Shown: one piece after another, positions 15,748 through 24,853 of the stretch
Layout: every line of letters starts with the position of its first letter
How positions within the stretch are numbered: the stretch's first letter is position 1
Origin: Coriobacteriaceae bacterium EMTCatB1
GTDB taxonomy: Bacteria > Actinomycetota > Coriobacteriia > Anaerosomatales > Anaerosomataceae
DNA: 64,000 bases
NCBI GenBank assembly: GCA_001950395.1
Contig: BDLO01000001.1
Location: 1,215,979 to 1,279,978, forward strand
Direction: 5' to 3'
Notes under the pieces: model-generated
Database searches by the model: none
What the model was told of the DNA's origin: nothing
The model's input: only the letters and a program-made list of their open reading frames with translations
Position numbers and translations under genes: made by a program

Positions 15748-16800
15748 ATGACTGTGCCGCGCACGCGAGCGTTCGCATGGCTGGTCGCGGCCGCCGTGGC
15801 CGTGTCCGCCACGGGCTGCGCAGCGCAGCAGCCGCCCGTGCGCGAGAGCCGTCCCGTGCTCGGCACGATCGTCACCGTCGAGGCCTACGGCCCCGACGCT
15901 AGCTCGACACGTAGGGCGATCGAAGCCGCCTTCGACGCCATCACCGGCGTCGAGCACGCCCTCGACGCCTACAGCCCCACCTCCACGATCGCGGCCTTCA
16001 ACGCCGACCCGTACCACGAGCAGCCGCTTCCCGCAGAAGCCGTCGAGATCCTCGACGCCGTCGAGCAGCTGGGCGTCAGCGACGCCTTCTCGCCCACGCT
16101 GCTCTCGGTCGTGCGGCTGTACGGCTTCGACTCCACGCCGAGCGTGCCTCCCGAAGATGACCTGGCGCTCGCGCTCGCTGCGACACGCACGTTCTCGCGC
16201 ACGACCTCGTCGACTGCGGCCTTCGGCCGCCTTCGCGTCTCGGACCCGCGGCTCGACCCCGGCGGCCGGCTCGCTCCCGGCCTGGACTTCGGCGGAGCCG
16301 CCAAGGGGCTCGCGCTCGACCGCGCGCGCGAGGCGCTCCGCGCACGCGGCGTGCGAGCTGCGATCGTCACGGCGGGCAGCACCACGGTCACGCTCGGCAC
16401 GAAGCCGGACGGCAGCCCGTGGCGGATCGGCATCGAGCACCCGCGCGACACGGCGACCGTCATGGCGATCGCCGAATGGACCGGCGACGGCGCCCTCTCG
16501 ACTTCTGGGGACTACCAGCAGTTCTTCGAGCGCGACGGGGTGCGCTACCACCACATCCTCGACCCACGCACCGGCGTGACAGCGCGCGGGCTGCAGTCGC
16601 TCACCGTCGCAGGTCGGATCTCCGGTCTTGAGAGCGACGTCCTCTCGACGGCGCTTTTCGTACGCGGACAAGAAGGAGCGCTCGCCTACGCGCGCGAGCG
16701 CTCCGTGTCGATATGGCTCGTCGACTCGTCCGGCCGCGTCCGCTCCTCGAACGCTGCCTCTGAAGCGGGCGTGACCGTCCGGGCCGCAGAGGATCGCTAG
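15748..16800 (+). CDS. apbE: FAD:protein FMN transferase (ApbE family), lipoprotein
   Basis: 350 residues. The lipobox is VSATGC with Cys near residue 23, so the enzyme should be anchored outside the membrane. ApbE attaches FMN to Thr in flavoproteins such as RnfG, RnfD and NqrC. Core motifs are present: RPVLGTIVTVEAYG, GLDFGGAAKGLALDRAREAL, the GSTTV/GIEHP region, and HHILDPRTGVTARGLQ near the end. No Rnf or Nqr gene is visible, so its substrate lies elsewhere. AAGGGAGGAG precedes the ATG. Its TAG stop shares the palindromic CTAG with the convergent neighbour. Confidence 0.92.
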   Translation: MTVPRTRAFAWLVAAAVAVSATGCAAQQPPVRESRPVLGTIVTVEAYGPDASSTRRAIEAAFDAITGVEHALDAYSPTSTIAAFNADPYHEQPLPAEAVEILDAVEQLGVSDAFSPTLLSVVRLYGFDSTPSVPPEDDLALALAATRTFSRTTSSTAAFGRLRVSDPRLDPGGRLAPGLDFGGAAKGLALDRAREALRARGVRAAIVTAGSTTVTLGTKPDGSPWRIGIEHPRDTATVMAIAEWTGDGALSTSGDYQQFFERDGVRYHHILDPRTGVTARGLQSLTVAGRISGLESDVLSTALFVRGQEGALAYARERSVSIWLVDSSGRVRSSNAASEAGVTVRAAEDR

Positions 16801-17165
16801 ACGAACTGCTTCACGAGGTCGTAGATCACCGGCATCTGGTAGTACTCGCCCTGCCACGCCTTGACGATGCCGAGGATTGCGAAGACCAGCACCGCCACGC
16901 TTACGAGAGGTCCCGCGATCCATCCGATCACGGGAATGGCGAGGACGATCTGGGCCACGATCGCCACGACCGCGAGTCCGAGCGCCTGGACGGCGTGCAG
17001 CCGAAGCCACTTCTCGTTCTTGTACGGTTCGATCAGGATCGCGATGAGCGCCGCGATGCCGGTCAGGTACCCGAGCGCCGCGAGGATCTTGCTCGTGTCG
17101 CTCTCAGGGGTCGGAGGGCCCCCAACACCGCCAGCGGGTGGAACCGGGTTGACGTCGTCTGACAT
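16797..17165 (-). CDS. DUF4870-like small membrane protein
   Basis: 122 residues. A Pro/Gly-rich N-terminus (about 1-25) precedes three hydrophobic helices (about 27-45, 55-78 and 82-103). ILAALGYLTGIAALIAILIE, the pattern NEKWLRLHAVQAL and the last helix match the DUF4870/Tic20-like family, whose function is unknown. The stop codon overlaps the ApbE stop by four bases (CTAG). A TATACT -10 lies 52 bp upstream on this strand (17217-17222). Confidence 0.8.
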   Translation of the reverse strand: MSDDVNPVPPAGGVGGPPTPESDTSKILAALGYLTGIAALIAILIEPYKNEKWLRLHAVQALGLAVVAIVAQIVLAIPVIGWIAGPLVSVAVLVFAILGIVKAWQGEYYQMPVIYDLVKQFV

Positions 17166-17212
17166 GGCATATCCCCTTCCCTTCGTGTCCCTCCAGGCGA
17201 GTCACGCCTCAA

Positions 17213-17241
17213 TTGCAGTATATGCCCTCCGCTGGTAGAAT
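17213..17241 (+). promoter_or_regulatory. Sigma-A-type promoter for the LytM peptidase gene
   Basis: TTGCAG (17213-17218), a 17-bp spacer and TAGAAT (17236-17241), 58 bp before the ATG. The -35 region overlaps a minus-strand TATACT (17217-17222) that probably drives the divergent membrane protein, so the two promoters may interfere. Confidence 0.6.
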
Positions 17242-17298
17242 CCCACACGGAGCGCCTTCCGGCGGACGGATACGACCTCCCCCCGGAGGAGATGCAGC

Positions 17299-18525
17299 AT
17301 GAGACACAGACGCGCCCTTTCCGCCCTCGTAGTCCTGTCCCTTATCGCTACGCTGACGGCGACCCCGCTCGCGCACGCGTACACCCGAGACGACCTCGCA
17401 GCGCACCAGAAGGCCGCCGAGGACGCGCGTAAAGCGGCTGCAGCGGCCGAGGCGCGCGCAAAGGACCTCGCAAGCCAGATCGAGGGCCTCGAGGAGCGCA
17501 TGGCGCAGATCGAGTCCGAGATCGCAGGGCTCGCCGACGACATCGAGCGCGCCGCCGAGCGCACCGACCGTCTGAACGCCGAAGTCGCCGACCTGCGCGC
17601 ACAAGTGGCGGTCAAGGAGTCCGAGATCGCTTCCGTGCAGGCGGAGTACGACCGGCAAAGCACGCTTCTCGCTGAGCGTCTTCAGGAGACCTACAAGCAA
17701 GGCGAGCTTTTCTTCGTGCAGTTCCTCTTGGACGCGCAAAGCATCGAGGACCTGTTCGCGCGCACCTCGCTCGTGGAGCGCGTCATCCGCGACAACCAGC
17801 AGACAGCAGCCGCGCTCCAAGACACACAGCACCGTCTAGAAGCCGCGAAGACGGAGCTTTCCCGCACGCTCGAAGCAGTCGACCTCAAGCGCAAGGAGGC
17901 GGCGGCCGAGGAGAAGCGGCTGCGCGACCTGCGTGCCCAGCACCGTGCGCGCCTCGCGGACCAGGAGGCCGTCAAGCGCCAGAAGGCCGACCTCATGGCG
18001 AAGAACAAGGCGGAGGCAGACCGCCTGCGCAAGCTCGCCGAGCAAGAGGAGGCCGAGTCGCAGCGCATCGCTCGCGAGCTGTACGGCCACGGGTCCGGCT
18101 ACTTCGCGGGGGTCATGGCGTGGCCGGTGCCGGGCTTCTACCGCATCGCGTCTCCGTTCGGGTACCGCATCCACCCGATCCTCGGCGTCCGAAAACTGCA
18201 CACCGGCATCGACATCGGCCGCAACCTCGACCCGCCGCAGTCGATCGACGGCGCGACGATCGTGGCAGCCGGCGCGGGGACCGTCATCTACGCCGGGTAC
18301 CGCGGCGGCTACGGCAACACCATCATCATCGACCACGGAGACGGCGTCGCCACGCTGTACGCGCACCAGCGCAGCGGCTCGTTCCGGGTCAACGTGGGAG
18401 ACCGCGTGAGCAAAGGCCAGGCCATCGGCGCCGTCGGGAGCACGGGGCTGTCGACCGGCCCGCACCTGCACTTCGAGGTGCGCATCAACGGCAACCCGGT
18501 CGACCCCATGCCCTACCTGCGGTAG
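17299..18525 (+). CDS. Coiled-coil M23 (LytM) murein hydrolase or activator, secreted
   Basis: 408 residues. A signal peptide (cleavage near PLAHA) is followed by a long PcsB/EnvC-type coiled coil (about 28-255) and a complete C-terminal M23 domain. Zinc motifs are intact: HTGIDIGRN and HLHFEVRING, with SPFGYRIHPI before them, so it should cut peptidoglycan peptide bridges, unlike the degenerate LytM-like protein at 4772. EnvC and PcsB relatives work at the division septum with FtsEX, which is not seen here. GGAGGAGATG lies just before the start. Confidence 0.92.
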   Translation: MRHRRALSALVVLSLIATLTATPLAHAYTRDDLAAHQKAAEDARKAAAAAEARAKDLASQIEGLEERMAQIESEIAGLADDIERAAERTDRLNAEVADLRAQVAVKESEIASVQAEYDRQSTLLAERLQETYKQGELFFVQFLLDAQSIEDLFARTSLVERVIRDNQQTAAALQDTQHRLEAAKTELSRTLEAVDLKRKEAAAEEKRLRDLRAQHRARLADQEAVKRQKADLMAKNKAEADRLRKLAEQEEAESQRIARELYGHGSGYFAGVMAWPVPGFYRIASPFGYRIHPILGVRKLHTGIDIGRNLDPPQSIDGATIVAAGAGTVIYAGYRGGYGNTIIIDHGDGVATLYAHQRSGSFRVNVGDRVSKGQAIGAVGSTGLSTGPHLHFEVRINGNPVDPMPYLR

Positions 18526-18551
18526 AGCGCAAGCGCCCGGCGTCGCTCGCG

Positions 18552-19118
18552 TCAGACGCCGTTGAATTCCCTCATGGCCGCTTCAACGCCGTGCTCGATG
18601 ACGTGCATGACGGCAGCGGCGGCGTGCGGCACCGCGCCTTCGATGCGCTCCGCGACCTCTCTCCTCATCGGCTCCAGCACGTAGTCGGCTGGATCCTGGC
18701 GCCCGGGCGGCCTCCCGATCCCGAGACGCACCCGCACGAAGTCGCCTGAGCCCACCGTCTCGACGATCGAACGCAACCCGTTGTGGCCTCCGTGGCCGCC
18801 GCCGCGCTTCACGCGCACGACGGTTTCCGGCAGGTCGAGGTCGTCGTGGATCACGATCGTATCTGCGAGCGATGCATCGTACCGCTCGAGCAGGCGCCTC
18901 ACCGCGCTGCCCGAGCGGTTCATGTACGTCTGGGGCTTCGCCAGAACGAGGTCCTCGTCGCCGAGCCGCACGACACCGACCCGCGAGCCGCACTCCTCTC
19001 GCCAGTAGGAGACGCCGAGGTTCTCGGCGAGCAGGTCGACGACCATGAAACCAGCGTTGTGGCGCGTGCGAGCGTACTCCTCGCCGGGGTTCCCGAGCCC
19101 CACGATGAGGCGAGCCAT
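18552..19118 (-). CDS. pth: Peptidyl-tRNA hydrolase
   Basis: Cleaves peptidyl-tRNAs that drop off ribosomes. 188 residues, the normal length. Conserved signatures are LIVGLGNPGEEYARTRHNAG with the catalytic His, KPQTYMNRSG, IHDDLDLP with the catalytic Asp, and GGGHGGHNGLRSI. It is the last gene of the syntenic block and follows the ctc/rplY gene by 9 bp, the same order as in Bacillus (ctc-spoVC). Confidence 0.97.
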   Translation of the reverse strand: MARLIVGLGNPGEEYARTRHNAGFMVVDLLAENLGVSYWREECGSRVGVVRLGDEDLVLAKPQTYMNRSGSAVRRLLERYDASLADTIVIHDDLDLPETVVRVKRGGGHGGHNGLRSIVETVGSGDFVRVRLGIGRPPGRQDPADYVLEPMRREVAERIEGAVPHAAAAVMHVIEHGVEAAMREFNGV

Positions 19119-19127
19119 GATGTGGAG

Positions 19128-19763
19128 CTACTCCTCCTCGGAGGCCTTGCCGATGACCTCAGGCTCAGCCGCCTCGACAGCAGCTTCTTCCTCGGCCTCG
19201 ACGCCCTTCTGCGGCGTGGTGACCGAACAGACGATGGTCTCGGGGTCGTCCAGGAGCTTCACCCCTGCCGGCGGCTTCAGGTCGCCGACGTGGAGCGATT
19301 CGCCGACCTCAAGCGACGTGGTGTCGACGTCGATGTGCTCCGGCAGGTCCGCAGGCAGCGCCTCGATGTGGACCTCACGCAGCTCGTGCAGCATGACGCC
19401 GCCGGCCTTCTCACCCGCCGACGGGCCGATGAAGTTCAGCGGAACGACCGTGGTCACGGGCTGATTCATCTTGATCGCCCAGAAGTCGACGTGCAGGAGC
19501 GTCCCCTTCACGGGGTCGTGCGCCAGCTCCTTGATCATGGCATTGACCGGCTTGTGGCCGTCTACGGAGACCTTGAACAGCGTTGCGGTCACGCCCTCGC
19601 GCGACGCGATCTGCTCGAACTCGTGCCGATCGAGCTGGATCGGCTTGGATTCGACGGTCGCTCCATAGAGCACCGCCGGCAGCTTGCCCTCGCGAGCAAG
19701 CGCCTTCGCGCTCTTGCCCACCTTCGTGCGTGACTCCGCAGCGATCTCGATGGTCTCAGTCAT
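19128..19763 (-). CDS. rplY: 50S ribosomal protein L25 / general stress protein Ctc
   Basis: 211 residues, the long form with a C-terminal beta domain. The N-terminal L25 domain (about 1-95) binds 5S rRNA and shows ESRTKVGKSAKALAREGKLP and AVLYG. The TL5-type C-terminal domain (about 100-185) is followed by an acidic tail (EAEEEAAVEAAEPEV). It lies between prs and pth as in Bacillus, where ctc is stress-induced. GAGGAGG lies somewhat far (12 bp) before the ATG. Confidence 0.95.
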   Translation of the reverse strand: MTETIEIAAESRTKVGKSAKALAREGKLPAVLYGATVESKPIQLDRHEFEQIASREGVTATLFKVSVDGHKPVNAMIKELAHDPVKGTLLHVDFWAIKMNQPVTTVVPLNFIGPSAGEKAGGVMLHELREVHIEALPADLPEHIDVDTTSLEVGESLHVGDLKPPAGVKLLDDPETIVCSVTTPQKGVEAEEEAAVEAAEPEVIGKASEEE

Positions 19764-19804
19764 GCTTCAGACAACCTCCTCGTATCTTCGCAGCCGGGCG
19801 GCCG

Positions 19805-20767
19805 CTACAGCTGGAAGTCGGGGTCGAACAGCTCCGACACCGACTCGTCGTTGTACACGTTCTGGATCGCGTGAGCGAACAGCGGGGCCACCGACAGCAC
19901 CCGGATCTTGCCGTGTCGGCGCTCCTCTGGCACCGGAAGCGTGTTGGTCACCACGACCTCCTCGATAGGCGCCGAGTCGATACGCTCGTACGCAGGCGGC
20001 GAGAAGATGCCGTGCGTGGCAGCCACGTACACCGCGCGAGCGCCCTTGTTGACGAGCGCGCGAGCGCCCTCAGTGACAGAGCCGGCCGTGTCGATCATGT
20101 CGTCGGCGATGATGCAGGTCTTGCCCTCCACCTCGCCGATGACGTGCGTGATTTCGGCGACGTTGTGCTCCGGACGGCCTTTGTGCATGATCGCGAGCGA
20201 CGCTCCGAGCATGTCTGCGAGCTTCTTGCAGACCTTCACCCGCCCGACGTCTGGCGACACGACGGCCAGGTCCTCAAGACTCAGGCTCTCGAAGTAGTCC
20301 GCGAGGATCGGGAGCGCCGTGAGGTGGTTCACCGGCTGGTTGAAGAAGCCCTGGATCTGCCCCTGGTGCAAGTCCATCGCAATCACGCGGTCGACACCAG
20401 CGACCGTAAGCAGATCCGCGACGAGCTTGGCCGTGATCGGCTCCCGCGCCGCCGACTTCTTGTCTTGGCGCGCATACGCGTAGTGCGGTATCACCGCCGT
20501 GATCGTCCGTGCGCTCGCGCGCTTGGCGGCGTCCACCATGATCAGCAGCTCCATGATCGACGAGTTCACGGGTTGACACATCGACTGCACCAGAAAGACG
20601 TCGGCGCCACGCACGCTCTCCAGGTAGCGCACGTAGATCTCCCCGTTGGCGAACTTCGAGATCTTGATGTTCCCGAGCTCGATGCCCATGTGCCGGACGA
20701 TGCCCTCCGCGAGCTCCCTGTTGTGGGTGCCCGAGAAGACCATCAGCCGCTTGCCGCTCTCGCCCAT
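19805..20767 (-). CDS. prs: Ribose-phosphate pyrophosphokinase
   Basis: Makes PRPP from ribose-5-phosphate and ATP for nucleotide, histidine and tryptophan synthesis. 320 residues. Typical motifs are FSGTHNRELAEGIVRHMGIE, the ATP-loop-like SVRGADVFLVQSMCQPVN, PHYAYARQDKK, the DLHQGQIQGFF segment and the PRPP loop DDMIDTAGSVTEGA. It sits 12 bp downstream of glmU, the conserved order of Bacillus and many Actinobacteria. Confidence 0.97.
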   Translation of the reverse strand: MGESGKRLMVFSGTHNRELAEGIVRHMGIELGNIKISKFANGEIYVRYLESVRGADVFLVQSMCQPVNSSIMELLIMVDAAKRASARTITAVIPHYAYARQDKKSAAREPITAKLVADLLTVAGVDRVIAMDLHQGQIQGFFNQPVNHLTALPILADYFESLSLEDLAVVSPDVGRVKVCKKLADMLGASLAIMHKGRPEHNVAEITHVIGEVEGKTCIIADDMIDTAGSVTEGARALVNKGARAVYVAATHGIFSPPAYERIDSAPIEEVVVTNTLPVPEERRHGKIRVLSVAPLFAHAIQNVYNDESVSELFDPDFQL

Positions 20768-20779
20768 CAGCGTCAGCTC

Positions 20780-22156
20780 CTATTCCTCGTCGTCCTGCTC
20801 GCGCCTGCGCTTGGACCAGCCCTCGATGACGCGCTGCTCCGACCGCTCCACCGCGAGCGCATCGGCTGGCACGTCGCGGGTGATGGTGCTTCCCGCGCCG
20901 GTCACAGCACCCGCGCCGATGCGCACCGGCGCCACCAGCATCGTGTCGGAACCGACGAACGCGCCGTCCTCGATGACGGTCCGGTGCTTCGAGCGGCCAT
21001 CGTAGTTACACGTTATGGTACCCGCACCGACGTTCACGCCTGCACCGATCTCCGCATCCCCGATGTACGATAGGTGCGGGACCTTGCTGCCCTCGCCGAT
21101 GAGCGAGTTCTTGACCTCGACGCTCGTCCCCACCTTCGCGTTCGGCCTCACGACGGTTCCGGGGCGCAGGTAGGCCCTCGGACCGATTCGCACCCCGTCG
21201 CACACGCACGATCCCTCGACGATGGAGCTGTCGACGACCGCGTTCTCGCCGACGACGGAGTCTGTGATGCGGGAATCCGGGCCGATGACGCTGCCCTCGC
21301 CGATGGACGTGTCGCCCATGAGGAACGTCATCGGCTCGAGCGTCACGTCCCGTCCGATGGTCACGCGCGGCCCGATCCACACCAGCTCCGGGTCCCTCAT
21401 GGTCACACCCGCCAGCAAGTGGGCGCGGTTGATGCGCCGCTGCATCACCTTGGCCGCTTCCGCGAGCTGCGCGCGGTTGTTGATGCCGAGCACCTCAGCC
21501 GAGTCGCTCGCAGCGATCGCGACCACCGGCAGCTGCTCGCGACGGAGCACGTCGATCACGTCGGTGAGGTAGAACTCGCCCTGCGCGTTGGCGTTGTCGA
21601 GCAGGTGCACGTGCTCGAAGAGGACGCGAGCGTCGAAGCAGTAGAAGCCCGTGTTGACCTCGCGGATCGCCCGTTCCTCGTCGCTGGCGTCCTTCTCTTC
21701 GACGATGCGCGCGAGGCGGCCTGCCTCGTCGCGCACGATGCGCCCGTAGCCCGTCGGATCCGCGAGCACGGCGGTGAGCACGGCTGCGGCGGCACGCGCT
21801 GACTCGCGCGCACCAACGAGCGCCCGTATCGTCTCTGAGGTGATGAGCGGCGAGTCGCCGGAGAGCACCACGAGCGAGCCGTCCGCCTCCGCGAACGCTT
21901 CTTGCGCGCACTGGACCGCGTGGCCGGTCCCAAGCTGCTGCTCTTGCCGCACCGTCTGGACGTCTTCGAGCAACCGCTCGACCGTCTCGGCGCCGTGGCC
22001 GGTCACCACGACGACCGGGTCGCAGCCGCTTGCGCGAGCCGCGTCGACCACGTACCGAACCATCGGCACGCCGAGGATCTCGTGCGCGACCTTCGGGAGC
22101 CGGGACCGCATCCGAGTGCCCTCGCCCGCGGCGAGGATCAGAGCCGACGCGCCCAT
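20780..22156 (-). CDS. glmU: Bifunctional UDP-N-acetylglucosamine pyrophosphorylase / glucosamine-1-phosphate acetyltransferase
   Basis: Performs the last two steps to UDP-GlcNAc for peptidoglycan. 458 residues. The N-terminal pyrophosphorylase has LILAAGEGTRMRSRLPKVAH and GTGHAVQCA, and the C-terminal left-handed beta-helix shows hexapeptide repeats (GEGSVIGPDSRI, then VVDSSIVEGSCVCDGVRIGP) and VGAGTITCNYDG. The start is the ATG after GGAAGGTGCG; the longer frame would run into the tRNA gene. The C-terminal tail is short and charged. Confidence 0.97.
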   Translation of the reverse strand: MGASALILAAGEGTRMRSRLPKVAHEILGVPMVRYVVDAARASGCDPVVVVTGHGAETVERLLEDVQTVRQEQQLGTGHAVQCAQEAFAEADGSLVVLSGDSPLITSETIRALVGARESARAAAAVLTAVLADPTGYGRIVRDEAGRLARIVEEKDASDEERAIREVNTGFYCFDARVLFEHVHLLDNANAQGEFYLTDVIDVLRREQLPVVAIAASDSAEVLGINNRAQLAEAAKVMQRRINRAHLLAGVTMRDPELVWIGPRVTIGRDVTLEPMTFLMGDTSIGEGSVIGPDSRITDSVVGENAVVDSSIVEGSCVCDGVRIGPRAYLRPGTVVRPNAKVGTSVEVKNSLIGEGSKVPHLSYIGDAEIGAGVNVGAGTITCNYDGRSKHRTVIEDGAFVGSDTMLVAPVRIGAGAVTGAGSTITRDVPADALAVERSEQRVIEGWSKRRREQDDEE

Positions 22157-22193
22157 ACGCACCTTCCGTGGGTCCGATGATGAAGCCAGCTGG

Positions 22194-22264
22194 CTGGGGC
22201 GGTAGGATTCGAACCTACGATCGAGGATCCAAAGTCCCCTGCCTTGCCGCTTGGCTACGCCCCA
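22194..22264 (-). tRNA. tRNA-Gln (anticodon TTG)
   Basis: Cloverleaf of 71 nt: acceptor TGGGGCG pairs with CGCCCCA, the anticodon loop CTTTGGA contains TTG, and the T arm has GTAGG-TTCGAAT-CCTAC. Discriminator base G. CCA is encoded next to it (22191-22193). It lies between spoVG and glmU on the same strand and is probably cotranscribed with glmU. Confidence 0.96.
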
Positions 22265-22307
22265 GCTTGCGCGAGCGCGCGCGAACGCGCGCATGGCGAG
22301 CGCAGGG

Positions 22308-22313
22308 AGTATA
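22308..22313 (-). promoter_or_regulatory. Candidate -10 for tRNA-Gln and glmU
   Basis: TATACT on the minus strand, 44 bp upstream of the tRNA-Gln 5' end, in the gap after spoVG. The -35 region is poor. Confidence 0.5.
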
Positions 22314-22339
22314 CCATACGAACGGCGCGAGACGGCCGC

Positions 22340-22639
22340 TCAGGCGGTGTTCTCGAGCTCCTTGGCAGCGGCTCGGAATGCTTCGATGCCGCCCTCGGCA
22401 GCGAACTGCTGGAGCACGGCGTCTTGGATCATCTGCCGCGTCTCCGTGTTGATCGGATGGCAGATGTCGCGGAACTCCCCGCTCGGCAGCTTGCGGGACG
22501 GCATCGCGACGAACAGCCCCTTGTCGCCGTCCACGACCCTGAGATCGTGGATGACGAACTCGTCGTCGAGGACGATGCTCGCGATGGCGCACACCTTGTT
22601 CATCGCGACCGGACGCAGCGTGACTTTCGTGACTCTCAT
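22340..22639 (-). CDS. spoVG: SpoVG-family RNA/DNA-binding regulator
   Basis: 99 residues, normal family length. [20 protein letters not shown], then [18 protein letters not shown], then [28 protein letters not shown] are diagnostic of SpoVG. The ATG with GGGAGACCGC upstream is preferred over an ATG 16 codons earlier. SpoVG binds nucleic acids and affects septation, sporulation or virulence genes in Firmicutes; sporulation cannot be inferred from this gene. It lies between ispE and tRNA-Gln/glmU, where Bacillus has it. Confidence 0.96.
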   Translation of the reverse strand: MRVTKVTLRPVAMNKVCAIASIVLDDEFVIHDLRVVDGDKGLFVAMPSRKLPSGEFRDICHPINTETRQMIQDAVLQQFAAEGGIEAFRAAAKELENTA

Positions 22640-22714
22640 GCGGTCTCCCTTTGCGTGGCCCCTATGCATGGGTTTCGCCGCTATCAAGCCAATCCCTGCA
22701 CGCTTGCCGCACGC

Positions 22715-23605
22715 TCAAGCCGCTTCGACGACCCTGACGCCATGACGAGAGGCCGCACATGCCTGCGCCCACCAGCCTGCCGCACGGGCGTCGCGCTCAG
22801 CCGCTTGGGCGGCTTGTTCCGACTCGCAGATCCCGTACACGCAAGAGCCGCTGCCGGTCACCGATGCCGCGAGCACGCCAGGCCGCCCGGCTAACCACGA
22901 CTCCACCTCGCGGATGCTGGCGGCTATCGTCTTGGCGGGCTCCGCGAGGTCGTTGTGCAGCAGCGCTGCCACCCGCTCGACGTCTGCCGCGTCGAGCGCG
23001 TCGATGAGCGGCTGGACGTCGGGCGCTGGCCGGCGCAAGAGCCGGTCGTGCATCGCGTACGCCGCAGCGGTCGACACCGGCTCTCCCGTGTTCACGACGA
23101 CAAGCCGCAGATCCGGCGTGGGCAGATCGCGGACGCGCGAGTCCCCTCTGCCTGCGTAGAGCGCGGTCCCCCCTTCGAGGAAGAACAGCACGTCGGCGCC
23201 CAGCGCGTGAGCGCATCGCGTCACTGCTTCGCTGGCCGGATCGACTCCCCAGAGCACGCTCGCTCCCACGAGGACCGCCGCGGCGTCCGTGCTCGCTCCA
23301 CCGAGGCCGCCCCCCGCAGGTATCCGCTTCTCGATAGTCACGGCGACCGGCACAGCAGCGCCGACGGCGTCCGCCAGCATCTCGGCGGCCTTCAGGGCGA
23401 GGTTGTCTGGGGCAGGAACGCCAACGTCAGGGGCCATCTCGACGCTGAACTCGTCCGCGAGCCGGACCTCGACGGTATCGGAAAGCGCGTCGTCGAGCGC
23501 TTGGAAGACCGTGAGCAGCTCGTGGTATCCGTCGTGCCGGCGGGAACCCACGGCGAGGTACAAGTTCACCTTCGCAGGCGCGACGAGCTGGACCCGCTCA
23601 GCCAC
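22715..23605 (-). CDS. ispE: 4-(cytidine-5'-diphospho)-2-C-methyl-D-erythritol kinase
   Basis: ATP-dependent step of the non-mevalonate isoprenoid pathway. 296 residues. The GHMP kinase motifs are KVNLYLAVGSRRHDGYHEL, the phosphate loop PAGGGLGGASTDAAAVL and the late VTGSGSCVYGI. The GTG start follows a GAAAGG site. It lies between veg and spoVG, matching the Bacillus order apart from missing purR and yabJ. Confidence 0.96.
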   Translation of the reverse strand: MAERVQLVAPAKVNLYLAVGSRRHDGYHELLTVFQALDDALSDTVEVRLADEFSVEMAPDVGVPAPDNLALKAAEMLADAVGAAVPVAVTIEKRIPAGGGLGGASTDAAAVLVGASVLWGVDPASEAVTRCAHALGADVLFFLEGGTALYAGRGDSRVRDLPTPDLRLVVVNTGEPVSTAAAYAMHDRLLRRPAPDVQPLIDALDAADVERVAALLHNDLAEPAKTIAASIREVESWLAGRPGVLAASVTGSGSCVYGICESEQAAQAAERDARAAGWWAQACAASRHGVRVVEAA

Positions 23606-23650
23606 GGCAGGCCTTTCGGGGCCGGAAACGGCTCAGCGACGCTGAGTCCC

Positions 23651-23932
23651 TCAGTTCATCCAGGGGAACAGGCACTCGCCCGTCTCGCAGTGCGTCAGCT
23701 CCACGGTGCCGGTGAGGATGTCGACGTAGCTGTACGAGACGCGTGCCGTCCTGCCGCGCTTCTCGTCGATGCGCAGGACGAACAGGCTCGGATGCGTCTG
23801 CTCCAGCGTGGCCTCGCGCTCGAACACCTTGGAGCGGCCCATGTTCGCCTTGAGACGGACGCGCGTGCCGGTGAGGTTCTCGAGATCGCTCCTGATCCGC
23901 CCCACGACCTCGAGCTGGTTCATAGACTCCAT
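23651..23932 (-). CDS. veg: Veg family protein
   Basis: 93 residues. TGTRVRLKANMGRSKVFERE, the middle HPSLFVLRID and RVSYSYVDILTGTVEL align by eye with Bacillus Veg. Veg affects biofilm formation there; its mechanism is unsettled. The ATG used has AGGAGGAG six bases upstream; a TTG five codons earlier is in the same frame but would contain that ribosome site. A short Cys-containing C-terminus (ETGECLFPWMN) is longer than in Bacillus. Confidence 0.92.
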   Translation of the reverse strand: MESMNQLEVVGRIRSDLENLTGTRVRLKANMGRSKVFEREATLEQTHPSLFVLRIDEKRGRTARVSYSYVDILTGTVELTHCETGECLFPWMN

Positions 23933-23981
23933 GAGACTCCTCCTCAAGTGGCAGCAAGCTTACCATAATCGGCTGGAAATC

Positions 23982-24848
23982 TCAAGGTAAGAGACCGTGA
24001 CGGCGTAGAGCGCGGCCCATCCTGACGTACTCTTCCGGAGCGAAGGTCTCGGCACGCTGCGCAGGATCCAGATCCTCGCTCACGAGCGCCTCGACCACCT
24101 TCGTCGTCGGCACGGACAGCGCAGACGAGATCGCGTTTCGCACAGTCTTGCGTCGCTGCGAGAAGGCCGCATCAGCGGCCGCGCAGGCCGCCTCGATGTC
24201 CTCGCGAGGCTGCTCGCTTACGCGGTCGAGACGCACGACGGCCGAGTCGACGCGCGGAGGCGGCAGGAAACAGCTGCGCGACACCGCGAAGCGGCCCGTA
24301 GGCCTGGCCAACAGCTGCAGTTTGACCGTGTACGCACCGTACTGCTTCGTGCCGGGAACAGCGGCCATGCGGTCGGCCACCTCGGCCTGCACCATGACGG
24401 TCGCAGACTGCAAAGACTCCAGCATCTCGAAGAAGCGCAGTACCACCGTGGCCGCGACCGCGTACGGCAGGTTCGCCACCATCGCGCCAGGGAGCGACCC
24501 GTCGGCGCCGACAAGCCGCCCCGCCTCGACGAGGAGGGCGTCGGCGTACACGACCGTCACGTTCGGGCACGACGCCTCCAGTTCGCGCAGCGCCGGAGCG
24601 AGACGCTCGTCACGCTCCACCGCCACCACGCTGCGTGCACGAGACGCGAGAGCCCACGTGAGCGTCCCGATGCCGGGGCCTATCTCCAGCACGCGCGCAG
24701 CGTCGTCCAGCGCAGCGAGGTCCAGGATCCGCCCCACGACGTTGTCGTCCACCAGAAAGTGCTGCCCGAGGCGCTTTCGCGTTGCAAGGCCGTGACGCTT
24801 GAGAACGTCGATCGTGGCCGACGGCGAGGCCAAGGGGGAGAACGGCAT
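23982..24848 (-). CDS. rsmA: 16S rRNA (adenine1518-N6/adenine1519-N6)-dimethyltransferase
   Basis: Dimethylates the two adenines in the 3' hairpin of 16S rRNA. 288 residues. KRLGQHFLVDDNVVGRI, the SAM site VLEIGPGIGTLTWALA, the catalytic motif NLPYAVAA, and FLPPPRVDSAVVRL are all present. It starts 6 bp after the YabE-like stop and lies in the order yabE-rsmA-veg as in Bacillus; the ribonuclease M5 gene rnmV, which normally sits just upstream, is absent. Confidence 0.97.
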   Translation of the reverse strand: MPFSPLASPSATIDVLKRHGLATRKRLGQHFLVDDNVVGRILDLAALDDAARVLEIGPGIGTLTWALASRARSVVAVERDERLAPALRELEASCPNVTVVYADALLVEAGRLVGADGSLPGAMVANLPYAVAATVVLRFFEMLESLQSATVMVQAEVADRMAAVPGTKQYGAYTVKLQLLARPTGRFAVSRSCFLPPPRVDSAVVRLDRVSEQPREDIEAACAAADAAFSQRRKTVRNAISSALSVPTTKVVEALVSEDLDPAQRAETFAPEEYVRMGRALRRHGLLP

Positions 24849-24853
24849 GCGCC